This document shows, one piece after another, positions 20,225-36,673 of a stretch of 64,000 nt of DNA. How positions within the stretch are numbered: the first letter of the stretch is position 1; each line of letters opens with the position of its first letter. The notes below the pieces were generated by a model. The model was not told the origin of the DNA. It saw nothing but the letters and a program-made list of their open reading frames with translations, and did not search any database. Position numbers and translations under genes: made by a program. The DNA is from Artemia franciscana (Eukaryota; Arthropoda; Branchiopoda; Anostraca; Artemiidae), in assembly GCF_032884065.1 (NCBI RefSeq), contig NC_088872.1, positions 4,898,001-4,962,000 of the forward strand. Reading direction: 5' to 3'.

Positions 20225-20411
20225 GTGGATTTATTACATTTACATGTAATCAATCTTGGGACGAGATACAGCAGCTTTTACTTCAAGGACAATCGGCGGT
20301 TCATAGACATGACATTACGGCCCGTGTCTTCCGGCAAAAGTAGAAATCACTGATAAACTACAATAGTAAAACTTGAAGTGTTTGGGTCAGTGCGATGCTG
20401 GATGTAAAACC
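20225..20411 (+). pseudogene. inverted Rep fragment
   Basis: Plus strand ITFTCNQSWDEIQQLLLQGQ, SAVHRHDITARVFRQK-like codons and the stretch before HUH, truncated at about 20411. It is head-to-head with the preceding minus-strand fragment; the same inverted joint occurs at 34254 in block A'. Confidence 0.7.
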
Positions 20412-20728
20412 TAATAGAGGCCACAATCTTGACAGGGCCTTTTGAGGGTGAGGCTGTTCTTATTCCTCGCATTCCCAAGATTCCAACGGATCTGCCTTTT
20501 CAATCTAAAAGATTGCAATTCCCAATTCGATTAGCATTTGCAATCACCATTAACAAAGCTCAAGGTCAATCATTAGAAAAATGTGGTATAGATCTTAATA
20601 CTGATTGTTTTTCCCATTGACAATTGTACGTTGCACGTTCGAGGGTCGGTAAACCTGACAATCTATTTATATGCAGCGACAATTGGACAGCGAAGAATGT
20701 TGTATATTCGCAAGTTTTATGCAGTTAA
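20412..20728 (+). pseudogene. helicase C-terminal tail
   Basis: [38 protein letters not shown], then a stop within the CFSHGQ motif (CATTGA) and the usual end. It is part of block B; the inverted copy is at 44673-44989. Confidence 0.75.
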
Positions 20729-20759
20729 TTTGTATTTTATCTATCTATCTATCTATCTA

Positions 20760-21768
20760 TCTATATAAAAACGAGTTGTATGTATGCATGTTTGTTTGTT
20801 TGTAAAAAGAGCGTTTGCATATGATGTCATTATTAGTACATACGGCTTTGTATATGCAGAGACAATGGGAAAGCCAAGAATGTTGTATATTCGCAATTTT
20901 TACGTAGTTTAACTCCTGCAGACGAAATGAATGCTTGCCTAAAAAATTCTAATTTATAGGCACACGTAAAAATATTAAAATTAACTACAAATATGCGTGT
21001 CCGATTGCAAAACGATGACTCTGGTCCAACAGTAGACTCAATTTCAGGACGTATACAACTACCTGCTGATTTCTGTAATTTAGTGACGTCCAAAAATGAA
21101 TTGATTGAAAAAGTATTTCCGAATATTCTAAAAAATTATAAAAATAATAAATGGCTAAGTGAAAGAGCGATTCTCGCACCCAAAAATATAGACGTCCACG
21201 AAATCAACAATATTGTTTTGAACAAGATTCGAGACCAGGCAGTCCTTTACAAGTCAGTCGACACAGTTTTGGAACCAAATGAAGCGGTTAATTATCCATC
21301 TGAATTTTTAAATTCCATAGATCCTTCAGGGTTTCCACCACACGTGCTACAACTAAAAATAGAACTACCAATAATACTTTTAAGAAATATCAACCCACCA
21401 AAGCTTTGCAATGGCACGCGACTTGCCGTAAAAAAAAAACAATGGAAAACCTAATAGAGGCCACAATCTTGACAGGGCCTTATGAGGGTGAGGCTGTTCT
21501 TATTCCTCGCATTCCCATGATTCCAACGGATCTGCTTTTTCAATTTAAAAGATTGCAATTCCCAATTCGATTAGTATTTGCAATCACCATTAACAAAGCT
21601 CAAGGTCAATCATTAGAAAAATGTGGTATAGATCTTAATCCTGATTGTTTTTCCCATGGAAAATTGTACGTTGCATGTTCGAGGGTCGGTAAACCTGACA
21701 ATGTATTTATATGCAGCGACAATTGGACAGCGAAGAATGTTGTTTATTCGCAAGTTTTACGCAGTTAA
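20760..21768 (+). pseudogene. minimal Helitron 5' part fused to helicase C-terminal half
   Basis: TCTATATAAAAACGAGTTG at 20760 runs to the helicase-end vestige, then at about 20908 switches to TPADEMNACLKNSN and continues through [51 protein letters not shown] to VVYSQVLRS (stop 21766-21768). Relative to the long ORF it lacks about 40 bp after NDDSG, and the poly-A run near 21430 shifts the frame. The inverted copy is 43633-44640. Confidence 0.75.
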
Positions 21769-21783
21769 TTTGTATTGTATCTA

Positions 21784-22108
21784 TCTATATAAAAACGAGT
21801 TATGTGGATGCATGTTTGTTTGTTTGTAAAAAGAGTGTTTGTATATGACGTCATTATTAGTACATACGGCTTTGCATATGCACAGACAATGGGAAAGCCA
21901 AGAATGTTGTTTATTCGCAATTTTTGCGTAGTTTGAAACACATATATAAATATATCTATATTCACAGGTGGGACACAGGGACACAACTACAATGGCGCAT
22001 AACTAATATGGCGCGTAACGACTTACGCGCGCGGGGGGGCTTGGGGGGTTGCGAAGCGCCCCACCAACTAGGTGTTGGGGTGGCGCGAAGCGCCACCCCA
22101 ACAGCTAG
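21784..22108 (+). mobile_element. complete minimal Helitron (325 bp), nested in another 5' terminus
   Basis: TCTATATAAAAACGAGTTATG at 21784, CRE, helicase-end vestige, TTCACAGGTGGGACA, two hairpins, CTAG at 22105-22108. The bases TCTA (21780-21783) before it and TATATATATAAATAAG after it join to a normal Helitron 5' terminus, showing insertion between A and T of that terminus. The inverted copy is 43293-43617. Confidence 0.88.
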
Positions 22109-22582
22109 TATATATATAAATAAGTTGTCTGTGGATGTGTCTGTCTGTCTGTCTGTCGAGTGGCGTCATGTCATCATGTCGTCATGTTGTCATGAAGTTA
22201 GTTGTCGTCATGTTTGTTATGACGATGACGTCATTAAAAGTATTTAAGAGAATTGTTCAAAGACAAATTTTTAATTGTAAGAAGATCGTGGACGGAAAAA
22301 TATTTAATCGTAAAATGACTGAAGAACCTACAAGGGCAACAGACACACAACTTTCGAGTTACGTCATGTCAACATGTCGTCATATCATCATGTCGTAATG
22401 AAGTTAGTTGTCGTCATGTTCGTTATGACGATGAGGTCATTAAAAGTATTTAAGAAAATCGTTCTTAGACAAATTCTTAATTGTAAGAAGATCGTGGACG
22501 GAAAAATTTTTAATTGTAAAATGAAAGAAGAGCCTACAATGGCAACAGACACACAACTTATTTATATATATATATATATAGA
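22109..22582. mobile_element. fold-back element, second copy
   Basis: 5' terminus at the left (with TCTA at 21780-21783) and an inverted 5' terminus (TCTATATATATATATATATA read on the minus strand) ending at 22582. Inside are two tandem leader units, each with TGACGTCA or TGAGGTCA, TATTTAAG and an [17 protein letters not shown]-type start. No CTAG end of its own; the CTAG at 22583 belongs to the next minus-strand element. Confidence 0.65.
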
Positions 22583-24047
22583 CTAGCTGTTGGGGTGGCG
22601 CTTCGCGCCACCCCAAGCCCCCCTGCGCGCGTAAGTCGTTACGCGCCATATTAGTTACGCGCCATTGTAGCGGTGTCCCTGTGTCCCACCTGTGAATAGA
22701 GATAGATATAAATATATATTTTTAACTACGTAAAACAAGCGAATATACAACATTCTTCGCTGTCCCATTGTCTGTGCATATAAATAGCATTTATATTTAT
22801 ATGTCTGTGCATATACAAAGCCTTATGTACTAATAATGACGTCATATACAAACGCTCTTTTTACAAACAAACAAACATGCATACGCACAACTCGCTTCGC
22901 GCCACCCCAACACCTAGTTGGTGGGGCGCTTCGCCATTGTAGTTGTGTCCCACCTGTGAATAGAGATAGATATAAATATATATTTTTAACTACGTAAAAC
23001 ATGCGAATATACAACATTCTTCGCTGTTCCATTGTCTGTGCATATAAATAGCATTTATATTCCTTGTGTCCCGGTCGTCATTTGTGTCCTAGTGTCCCAG
23101 TTTGTATTTTCTCTTTGAGTGTCCCGGTCGTCATTTATATTCCCTGTGTCCCAGTGTCCTGGTTGTCATTTGTGTCCCGGTCTGTAATTTCTATTCAAAC
23201 AATCCCTGTGTCTCAGTCGTCAATTTTATATCCCGCCTGTGCCCCCGGCGTCCCCGTTGTAGTTGTTTCCCTGCGTCCCGGTCGTCATTTATATTCCCGG
23301 TCGTGATTTGTGTCCGGGTGTCCCAGTCTGTAATTTTTCTTTGAGGTTCCTAGTCGTCATTTATATTCCCTCTGTGTCGGTTGTCATTTGTGTCCTGGTC
23401 TGTAATTTATCTTTGAGTGTTTTTTCTTTTTAGTTTTTTTAGTTTTTTACATTTTTTCAGTTTTTTTTTCTTCTTTATTTTTCAGCGTCACTATGAAGTA
23501 CATATCGCCGAACCTTTGTTTTTTAACTTAAATCTGGTAGGCATTGATGACCTTATCCAAGTCAAAATCCCAAACCCAATCATCATCGCTATCATTTTCG
23601 TTTTGATATGTTTTGACTCTCGCTTTCCAGGTGGATTTTCATCTAACTGCGCGGTTTTGCGTTCTTTGGCCGCAAGCCTGTTTGCTTGCTGTTCTTGTGA
23701 TTCCTCGGCACGCTTTCTTTTCTTACTTTCTCTATCAGCTGCAAGCCTGTTTTCTTGCTGTTCTTGTGATTCCTCAGCACGCTTTCTTTTCTTACTTTCT
23801 CTATCAGCAGCAAGTTTTTTGGCATAGACTCTTTGAGCAGCTTCCTCGGCTGTTGCCATTGTAGGTTCTTCAGTCATTTTACAATTAAACATTTTTCCGT
23901 GAACGCATGTCTTAAATACCATTAATGACGTCACCGTCATAGCAAAAATTACGACAACTAACTTCATGACGTCAGTCGGCACAGAAACATGAGACGTCAC
24001 CTGACAGACAGACACAAAGACAGACAACTTATTTTTATATATATAGA
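22583..24047 (-). mobile_element. minimal Helitron plus basic-repeat-ORF Helitron, fused
   Basis: Minus-strand counterpart of 9464-10994. 3' CTAG at 22583-22586 of a minimal element that lost its 5' start by fusion (about 22893) to the broken hairpin of a longer element. The latter has a minisatellite (23050-23420), T-rich piece, short basic-repeat ORF (23491-23875), leader with TGACGTCA, and a 5' terminus ending at 24047. Confidence 0.75.
23491..23875 (-). pseudogene. short basic-repeat ORF (frame-changed tail)
   Basis: [20 protein letters not shown], two [17 protein letters not shown] units, [20 protein letters not shown], then the frame-changed end [14 protein letters not shown]. The frame is open from the leader, so a protein of about 130 residues could be made, but the acidic tail seen in the 100-residue ORFs is lost by a one-base difference. 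No function recognised beyond the resemblance to the N terminus of the Helitron protein. Confidence 0.5.
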
Positions 24048-24934
<887 letters not shown>

Positions 24935-24935
<1 letters not shown>

Positions 24936-25282
24936 TAGCTGTTGGGGTGGCGCTTCGCGCCACCCCAACACCTAGTTGGTGGGGGCGCTTTGCGCCCCCC
25001 CCCCCCCAAGCCCCCCCGCGCGCGTTAGTCGTTACGCGCCATATTAGTTACGCGCCATATTAGTTACGCGCCATTGTAGTTGTGTCCCTGTGTCCCACCT
25101 GTGAATATAGATAGATTTATATATGTGTTTCAAACTACGTAAAAATTGCGAATATACAACATTCTTGGCTTTCCCATTTTCTGTCTATATACAAAGCCGT
25201 ATGTACTAATAATGACGTCATATGCAAACGCTCTTTTTACAAACAAACAAACATGCATACACACAACTCGTTTTTATATAGA
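24935..25282 (-). mobile_element. minimal Helitron forming the 3' end of copy C (348 bp)
   Basis: TCTATATAAAAACGAGTTG start at 25282 and CTAG at 24935. CRE, helicase-end vestige, ATGGCGCGTAACTAAT repeated, both hairpins. It is present at the same place in 56353-56698, so the long Helitron and this short element were copied as one unit. Confidence 0.8.
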
Positions 25283-25309
25283 TAGATAGATAGATAGATA
25301 CAATACAAA

Positions 25310-25815
25310 TTAACTACGTAAAACTTGTGAATATACAACAGTCTTCGCTGTCCCATTGTCTATGCGTATAAATAGATTGTCAGGTTTACCGACCCTCAAA
25401 GATGCAACATACAATTGTACATTGGTAAAGCAATCTGTATTAAGATCTATACCGCATTTTTCTAGTGATTGCCCTTGAGCTTTGTTGATGGTGGTTGCAA
25501 ATGCTAATCGAATTGGGAATTGCAATCTTTTAAATTGAAAAAGCAGATCCGTTGGAATCATGGGAATGCGAGGAATAAGAACAGCCTCACCCTCATAAGG
25601 CCCTGTCAAGATTGTGGCATCTATTAGGTTTTCCATTGTTTTTTTTTTACGGCAAGTCGCGTGCCATTGCAAAGCTTTGGTGGGTTGATATTTCTTAAAA
25701 GTATTATTGGTACGCCTATTTTTAGTTGTAGCAGGTGTGGTGGACACCCTGAAGGATCTATGGAATTTAAAAATTCAGATGGATAATTAACCCCTTCATT
25801 TGGTTCCGAAATACA
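25310..25815 (-). pseudogene. second helicase tail in copy C
   Basis: 166-codon duplicate of the helicase C terminus ([15 protein letters not shown] ... [14 protein letters not shown]), diverged from the main ORF end ([24 protein letters not shown], so the motif CSR reads SLR). The poly-A run causes a frame change. It is also present at 55826-56325. Confidence 0.75.
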
Positions 25816-25817
25816 AA

Positions 25818-27330
25818 TTAACTGCGTAAAACTTGCAAATATACAACATTCTTCGCTGTCCAATTCTCGCTGCATATAAATAGATTGTCAGGTTTACCGA
25901 CCCTCGAACATGCAACGTACAATTGTCCATGGGAAAAACAATCAGTATTAAGATCAATGTTTGCAATAAGTTTGCATTGCTGCAATACTTTACCCATCCC
26001 AGATGATTTGGAAATATTGCACGTGGGAGTTTCTGTAGAATCCAAGTTCAGAGGCAATTTCAAAGCGGAATGAGCAGTTCTTCCACCAGGCAGCAATGTT
26101 GCGGCTATTCCGGACGACGCAATTGCCAACGCTATATCATTTTTAGATCGAATTGATGCCAGAATCAGTTTTATCACAAACGTTTTACCAGTACCTCCTG
26201 GCGCATCCAAAAAGAAAATTTCTCCAACGTTGTTATCGACACAATGCATTATCGTATCATAAATGTCTTTTTGTTCCGACGTTAACTTGGAAATGTTATT
26301 TTGTACATACGACAATAGATCACTCGTACTGTAACTTTGTTCACGATCCAATTCTACACATGTCGAAACAGCAGCGATACGGTTAGGTGAAGGCATTCCC
26401 AAACCCTGAAGAGGTTTGTTTGCCATACTTATGCAAAAATCTTCTATAACAACTAAAGTGTAGTTATAAATTTCTGGTGTAAAATCAAAAGTCATGTCTG
26501 ACGTCTCTAACTGTTTTCGATGAAGTATATCTTCGGACATTTTTGACTTATATTTTTCCCATAAATCTGTAGGAGCTGATGGAGAGCAAGTTGTTAAAAT
26601 GATGCCAAACAATGCACGAATTTGACTTGGGGTTGACGTTTCGCACGCGTCATTGATGCAGTTATCCCAGTGTTGGTCATTCTCCAATAAATTCAGAGCT
26701 TGGCATGCACTACGGTAAGTGTCATGTATAGTACCATTTACAGTCCTCAAATACTCAAAGGATGTCGGACCGGGTACATTCACCAAAAGCAGGCGTAGAA
26801 AGAAGCATTCATGTTGATTGGGGTGAACGGTGTAGAGTCTTCCTATCGTGGTATCTTTGAAGATGGTAGGTTGGCCGTCGACTGACTTACCCTGTTTTCG
26901 ACGTTCAAATACTTTATTTTTAGTATTCCACGTGTAATACGAAGGCACTTCAGTATACAGCAGTTTTTTTCGCAAAAGAATCATTTTTGCAAAGCGAAAA
27001 AAAAGCTGTTAATGTTGTATCCGGTGGATTCAGGACTCTTTGTTGCACGTTGGTTTCCGTGAAATAAACACGTTGACCATTCTGTAAATGTACCGCTAAG
27101 TGAACAACAGCTGGACTACGTTCATGTATCGGAAATGAAAGAATTCGCCAAACAGCTTCATTACTGCTTATGTATCTTCCAGCCTGATACTCTACGATTT
27201 CATCGAAATCTTTGATTTCGGACTGCAAGCCAAAAACTGCCATGTCACTGCTTTTGTTGACGTATTTACATATGTATTTGATTGCCTTTACGGAGTTACA
27301 GTATTCAACGTTTATGTGTGCATTAAATGT
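25818..27330 (-). pseudogene. Helitron helicase of copy C, internally deleted
   Basis: From about 27330: two-Tyr region, MAVFGLQSEIKDFDEIVEYQ, a frame change near 26965 (a run of A codes KK), then 25818-26984 open. This includes WLDAPGGTGKTFV-type Walker A (LDAPGGTGKT) and the sequence up to LQQCKLI. There it jumps to [20 protein letters not shown], deleting Walker B, the GDFRQ motif and most of domain 2. A helicase without these cannot work. Confidence 0.85.
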
Positions 27331-27372
27331 ACTAATACAATAATATCATGTAACCCCTTATCGACATTTTTA

Positions 27373-29358
27373 TCAGGTTTCAGCGGAAATCACATCATCA
27401 TTTTCGTTTGAAGTAATTTTTTTATGTAGCCAGATTAGTATATGTGCGTGTGGCAAACCTCGTTTTTGCCATTCCACTGAGTACATCCAGCATCGCACTG
27501 ACCCAAACACTTCATGTTTTACAAGGTAGTTTATCAGTGATTTCAACTTTTGCCGGAAGACACGTGCCGTAATGTCATGCCTATGAACCGCCGATTGTCC
27601 TTGAAGTAAAAGCTGCAGTATCTCGTCCCAAGATTGATTACATGTAAATGTAATAAATAAATCTGGACGACCATAGAGACGAACATACGCAATAGCATCT
27701 TGAGTATATTCATGCATATGACGGGGACTGCCAACATATGACGAAGGTAAAATTGTTAATCTTCCAACGTTTGTGGTATTACCGTCATTTATAACTGCAT
27801 CTCGCAAATGAATGTATTGTTCAGAGCGGAGCTTGGTCTGATTCAGGCGGATATATAGCAAACGTTCTGATTCAATTTTAGCATACATATCAACCATAAA
27901 TTGGTGAAACAATTCACGGCATTTTAAAATATAATTTTCTTCATCCTGCCGAATCATTAGTCTATAGGAATAATAATGCATTGCACTGCATTTCTTATTC
28001 ATTTCTTTGTTAGTGGCTGGATTCATCAATTTAATATTAAAGTGATAGCCGTCGGCTCCATCCCAAAAAATGATAGGATATTGTAGGGCATCGTAGCATC
28101 GATGAGTTTCAGCAATTCTTAACAACTGAGCGTTTCGCTTATGTAGAATAATATCTCGAGGTAAAAACTGATCACCGACCATAACGATTGCCACTTCGTC
28201 GATAGTCGGAGCATTGTATCTACGCACATGTTGGCCAGGAGGCGTTTTGTCAGCGGAAATAACAATTTTATGAGTATCAGTAGGCATCAAATCGATGGCT
28301 GTTTTGAAGAGACGCACTAACTTATTATTTTCGTGGAAAAGATGTTGCAATTGGGAAACGATTGTCCTTTCAACGTTGGGAGAAATTTCGCAACGTGCAT
28401 TCAATTCAGAATTTCTATCACTGATGAAGTACAATTGTAAAAATTTATGATTCTCGCCTGAGAATGGTAGAAGGGACCCTGCTTTATGATAAATTTGCCC
28501 TTTTACTTTGAAAGTAGACATAAATTGATCTGGATTTTCGATTTGGGCTCCAAACGACGTCATTTGGAAACATGAGTTGTATTGTCTGATTTTTGACAAA
28601 AAACGCTTAGATTCTGACGTAGTTCCAGTAAGGAAAGTCTTCAATGGCTCTGGTGGTGCAGCCAATAGAGGAAGTTTAACTTTTCCTGAGGCGCAACACA
28701 TTCCCATTGTTTCACCATTGAATTTCAAGGCCTTGCAATAGGGACAAATTTTAGACATTGTCCCGATTTGAACACATCTACTCAAGCTATAATCATCGAC
28801 TGGGTTGTACCTGAATGCCAGGCGATAACTTTCAGATTGCTCTGATTCCTCGGCACGCTTTCTTTTCTTACTTTCTCTATCAGCAGCAAGCCTGTTTCCC
28901 TGCTGGTCTTTTGATTCCTCGGCACGCCTTCTTTTTTCACTTTCTCTTTTAGCAGCAAGTCTGCTTCTGCGTTGCTCTAGTAGTTCCTCGGCACGCCTTC
29001 TTTTTTCACTTTCTCTTTTAGCAGCAAGTCTGCTTCTGCGTTGCTCTGGTAGTTCCTCGGCATGCTTTCTGTTCTTTCTTTCTCTATCAGCCTCAAGCCT
29101 GTTTCCCTGCTGGTCTTTTGATTCCTCGGCACGCCTTCTTTTTTCACTTTCTCTTTTAGCAGCAAGTCTGCTTCTGCGTTGCTCTAGTAGTTCCTCGGCA
29201 CGCCTTCTTTTTTCACTTTCTCTTTTAGCAGCAAGTCTGCTTTCGCGTTGCTCTGGTAGTTCCTCGGCACGCTTTCTTTTCTGACTTTCTCTATCAGCAG
29301 CAAGTTTTTTGGCATAGACTCTTTGAGCATCTTCATCAGTCATTATAAACTTAAGCAT
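27373..29358 (-). pseudogene. Helitron N-terminal/Rep ORF of copy C (661 codons)
   Basis: [20 protein letters not shown], seven 23-residue basic units, Cys finger (CPYCKALKF...GMCC), then the segment GQIYHKAGSLLPFSGENHKF, NARCEISPNVERTIVSQLQH, DTHKIVISADKTPPGQ, which is missing from the long ORF at 51377. Next come RCWMYSVEWQKRGLPHAHIL (HUH, His-Ala-His) and a stop after ISAET caused by a one-base difference from the other copy. The GQIYH..GSLLP block is a conserved Helitron Rep-N feature, so this copy shows what the clade's full N-terminal region looks like. Confidence 0.85.
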
Positions 29359-32249
<2,891 letters not shown>

Positions 32250-32266
32250 ATATCTATCTATCTATA

Positions 32267-34068
32267 TGATTGCCTGAATATTTTAGAATTAGTTTTGTTT
32301 TTTGTTAGGTTCCTGCTATTCAACGCGTGACTTCAACTCGTCACGAATTAGTAAAAATTAGAAGATTTCTACTTGGAATAATTATGTTGAAAGTGCTCAA
32401 AGAGCTGCTCAAAGAGTCTATGCCAAAAAACTTGCGGCTGATAGAGAAAGTAAGAAAAGAAAGCGTGCCGAGGAATCTCAAGAACAGCAAGAAAACAGGC
32501 TTGCGGCTGATAGAGAAAGTAAGAGAAGAAAGCGTGCCGAGGAATCACAAGAACAGCAGGAAAACAGGCTTGCGGCTGATAGAGAAAGTAAGAAAAGAAA
32601 GCGTGACGAGGAACCACAAATACAGTGTGAAAATAGGCTTGCGGCTGATAGAGAAAATAAGAAAAGAAAGCGTACCGAAGAATCACAAGAACAGCAAGGA
32701 AACAGGCTTGAGGCTGATAGAGAAAGAAAGAACAGAAAGCGTGCCGAGGAACTAACAGAGCAACGCGAAACTAGACTTGCTGCTAAAAGAGAAAGTGAAA
32801 AAAGAAGGCATGTGGAGGAACTACCAGAGCAACATGAAACCAGACTTGCTGCTAAAAGAGAAAGTGAAAAAAGAAGGCGTGCCGAGGAATCACAAGAACA
32901 TCAAGAAATCAGGCTTGCTGCTGATAGATAAAGTAAGAAAAGAAAGCGTGCCGAGGAATCAGAGCAACCTGAAAGTTATCACCTGGCATTCAGGTACAGC
33001 CCAGTCGATGAATATAGCTTGAGTAGATGTGTTCAAATCGGGACTATGCCTAAAATTTGTCCCTATTACAAGGCCTTGAAATTCAATGGTGAAACAATGG
33101 GAATGTGTTGCGCCTCAGGAAAAGTTAAACTTCCTCTATTGGCTTCCCCACCAGAGCCATTGAAGACTTTCCTTACTGGAACTACGTCAGAATCTAAGCG
33201 TTTTTTGTCAAAAATCAGAAAATATAACTCATGTTTCCAAATGACGTCGTTTGGAGCCCAAATCGAAAATCCAGATCAATTTATGTCTACTTTCAAAGTA
33301 AAAGGGTAAATTTATCATAGAGCAGGGTCCCTTCTACCATTTTCAGGCGAGAATCATAAATTTTTACAATTGTAATTCATCGGTGATAGAAATTCTGAAT
33401 TGAATGCAAGTTGTGAAATTTCTCCCAAAGTTGAAAGGACAATGGTTTCCCAATTGCAACATCTTTTCCACGAAAATAATAATTTAGTGCGTCTGTTCAA
33501 AACAGCCATCGATTTGATGCCTTCTGATACGCATAAAATTGTTATTTCCGCTGACAAAAAGCCTCCTGGCCAATATGTGCGTAGATACAATGCTCCAACT
33601 ATCGACGAAGTGGCAATCGTTATGGTCAGTGATTAGTTTTTACCTCGAGATATTATTCTTCACAAGCGAAAAGCTCAGTTGTTAAGAATTGCTGAAACTA
33701 ATCGATGCTAGGATGCCCTACAATATCCTATCATTTTTTGGGATGGAGCCGACGGCTATCACTTTAATATTAATTTGATGAATCCAGCCACTAACAAAGA
33801 AATGAATAAGAAATGCAGTGCAATGCATTATTATTCCTATAGAATAATGATTCGGCAGGATAAAGAAAATAATATTTTCAGTAATACCACAAACGTGGGA
33901 AGATTAACAATTTTACCTTCGTCATATGCTGGCAGTCCCCGTCATATGCATGAATATGCTCAAGATGCTATTGCGTATGTTCGTCTCTATGGTCGTCCAG
34001 ATTTATTTATTACATTTACATGTAATGAATCTTGGGACGAGATACAGCAGCTTTTACTTCAAGGACAA
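32267..34068 (+). pseudogene. profilin-leader / Helitron N-terminal fusion, copy 2 (longest)
   Basis: 32267-32391 matches the profilin intron end, acceptor (TTTTTTGTTAG), leader and codons ISTWNNYVE (start ATG changed to ATT, with TAG two codons before). Without a break in frame this becomes [20 protein letters not shown] and about eight basic units (to 32970), then the Cys finger (CPYYKALKF, first Cys pair altered), GQIYHRAGSLLP-type region, and fragments up to ITFTCNESWDE. Several stops and deletions follow. The fusion keeps the profilin and Helitron frames in register, which is striking even though the copy is now broken. Confidence 0.75.
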
Positions 34069-34254
34069 TCTGAGTACATCCAGCATCGCACTGACCCAAA
34101 CACTTCAAGTTTTACTATTGTAGTTTATCAGTGATTTCTACTTTTGCCGGAAGACACGGGCCGTAATGTCATGTCTATGAACCGCCGATTGTCCTTGAAG
34201 TAAAAGCTGCTGTATCTCGTCCCAAGACTGATTACATGTAAATGTAATAAATCC
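34069..34254 (-). pseudogene. inverted Rep fragment, block A'
   Basis: Mirror of 20225-20411: Rep codons on the minus strand joined head-to-head with the following plus-strand fragment. Confidence 0.7.
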
Positions 34255-36654
34255 ACCATCGAAGTAGATAGCCAGTGGGTTGTTCCATATTCCCCGTTAT
34301 TATCAAAAACATTTAATGCACACTTAAACGTTGAATACTGTAACTTCGTAAAGGCAATCAAATACATATGTCAATACGTCAACAAAGGCAGTGACATGGC
34401 AGTTTTTGGCTTGCAGCCCGATATCAAAGATATCGACGAAATCGCACAATATCAGGCTGAAAGAAACATAAGCAGTAATGAAGCTGTTTGGCGAATTCTT
34501 TCATTTCCGATACATGAACGTAGTCCAGCTGTTGTTAACTTACCGGTACATTTACAGAATGGTCAACGTGTTTATTTCTCGGAAACCAACGTGCAACAAA
34601 GAGCCCTGAATCCACCGGATACAAAGCTAACCGCTTTCTTTTCGCTTTGCAAAAATGATTCTTTTGCAAAAAAACTGTTGTATACTGAAGTGCCTTCTTA
34701 TTATGCTTGGAATACTAAAAATAAAGTAATTGAACGTCTATAGGAAGACTCTACATCGTTCACCCCAATCAACATGAATGCTTCTTTCTACGCCTGCTTT
34801 TGGTGAATGTACCCGGTCCGACATCCTTTGAGTATTTGAGAACTGTAAACGGTACTATACATGACACTTACCGTAGTGCATGCCAAGCTCTGAATTTATT
34901 GGAGAATGACCAACACTGGGATAACTGCATCAATGATGCATGCAAAAGGTCAACTCCAAGTCAAATTCACGCATTCTTTGGCATCATTTTAACAACTTGC
35001 TCTCCATCAGCTCCTACAGAGTTATGGGAAAAATATAAGTCAAAAATGTCCGAAAATATACTCCATCGAAAACAGTTAGAGACGTCAGATATGACTTTTG
35101 ATTTTACATCAGAAATTTATAACTACACTTTAGTTATTATAGAAGATTTGTGCGTACCTATGGCAAACAAACCTCTTCAGGATTTGAGAATGCCTTCACC
35201 TAACCGTATCGCTGCTGTTTCGACATGTGTAGAATTGGATCGTGAACAAAGTTACAGTACGAGTGATCTATTGTCGTATGTACAAAATAACATTTCCAAG
35301 TTAACGTCGGAACAAAAAGACATTTATGATACGATAATGCATTGTGTCGATAACAACGTTGGAGAAATTTTCTTTTTGTATGCGCCAGGAGGTACTGGTA
35401 AAACGTTTGTGATAAAACTGATTCTGGCATCAATTCGATCAAAAAATGATATAGCGTTGGCAATTCCGTCTTCCGGAATAGCAGCAACATTGCTGCCTGG
35501 TGGGAGAACTGCTCATTTCGCTTTGAAATTGCCTCTGAATTTGCATTCTACAGAAACTCCCACGTGCAATATTTCCAAATCATCTGGGATGGGTAAAGTA
35601 TTGCAGCAATGCAAACTTATTATTTGGGATGAGTGCACAATGGCATACAAAAAATCGCTCGAGGCTCTGGATCAATGCTTGAAAGATTTGCGAGGGAAGT
35701 CGAAACCCTTTTGGCAGCACATTAATATTGCTTGCGGGAGATTTCAGGCAAACATTACCTATAATACCGAGATAAACCCCTGCAGACGAAATGAATGCTT
35801 GCCTGAAAAATTCTAATTTATGGGCACACGTAAAAACATTAAAATTAACTACAAATATGCGTGTCCGATTGCAAAACGATGACTCTGGTCAAACATTTTC
35901 AGATCAATTGCTGTCAATTGGAAACGGAAAGCTCCCAGTAGACTCAATTTCAGGACGTATACAACTACATGCTGATTTCTGTAATTTAGTGACGTCCAAA
36001 AATGAATTGATTGAAAAAGTATTTCCGAATATTCAAAACAATTATAAAAATAATAAATGGCTAACGTCCACGATATCAACACTATTGTTTTGACCAAGAT
36101 TCGAGACCAGGCAGTCCTTTACATGTCAGTCGACACAGTTTTGGAACCAAATGAAGCGGTTAACTATACATCGGAATTTTTAAATTCCGTGGATCTTTCA
36201 GGGTTTCCAACACACGTGCTACAACTAAAAATAGGCGTACCAATAATACTTTTAAGAAATATCAACCCACCAAAGCTTTGCAATGGCGCGCGACTTGCCG
36301 TAAAAAAAAAAATGGAAAACCTAATAGAGGCCACAATCTTGACAGGGTCTTTTGAGGGTGAAGCTGTTCTTATTCCTCGCATTCCCATGATTCCAACGGA
36401 TCCACCTTTTCAATTTAAAAAATTGCAATTCCCAATTCGATTAGCATTTGCAATCACCATTCACCAAATCACCAATCACCAAAGCTCAAGGTCAATCATT
36501 AGAAAAGTGTGGTATAGATCTTAATACTGATTGTTTTTCCCATGGACAATTGTACGTTGCATGTTCGAGGGTCGGTAAACCTGACAATCTATTTATATCC
36601 AGCGACAATTTGACAGCGAAGAATGTTGTATATTTGCAAGTTTTACGCAGTTAA
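34255..36654 (+). pseudogene. Helitron Rep C-part and helicase, block A'
   Basis: Inverted near-identical copy of 17826-20224: two-Tyr motif YICQYVNKG, Walker A APGGTGKT, Walker B IIWDECTM, frame change after KSKPFWQHIN, end VVYLQVLRS at 36654. Small differences from the left arm are seen (KISENI versus KMSENI, SQQK versus SEQK), so the arms are not exactly identical. Confidence 0.85.
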
Positions 36655-36673
36655 TTTGTATTGTATCTATCTA

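Larger units (their letters stand above)
16171..20411. repeat. inverted block A, left arm
   Basis: Inverted against 34069-38309: coordinates of matching features add up to about 54,480 throughout (profilin, minimal Helitron, helicase, Rep joint). It is bounded on the left by a Helitron CTAG end at 16166-16169. Confidence 0.85.

Noticed and set aside
28830-29340. Regular 69-bp repeats resembling a CRISPR array
   Set aside because: Units are contiguous, coding and without unique spacers; no cas genes; eukaryotic context.
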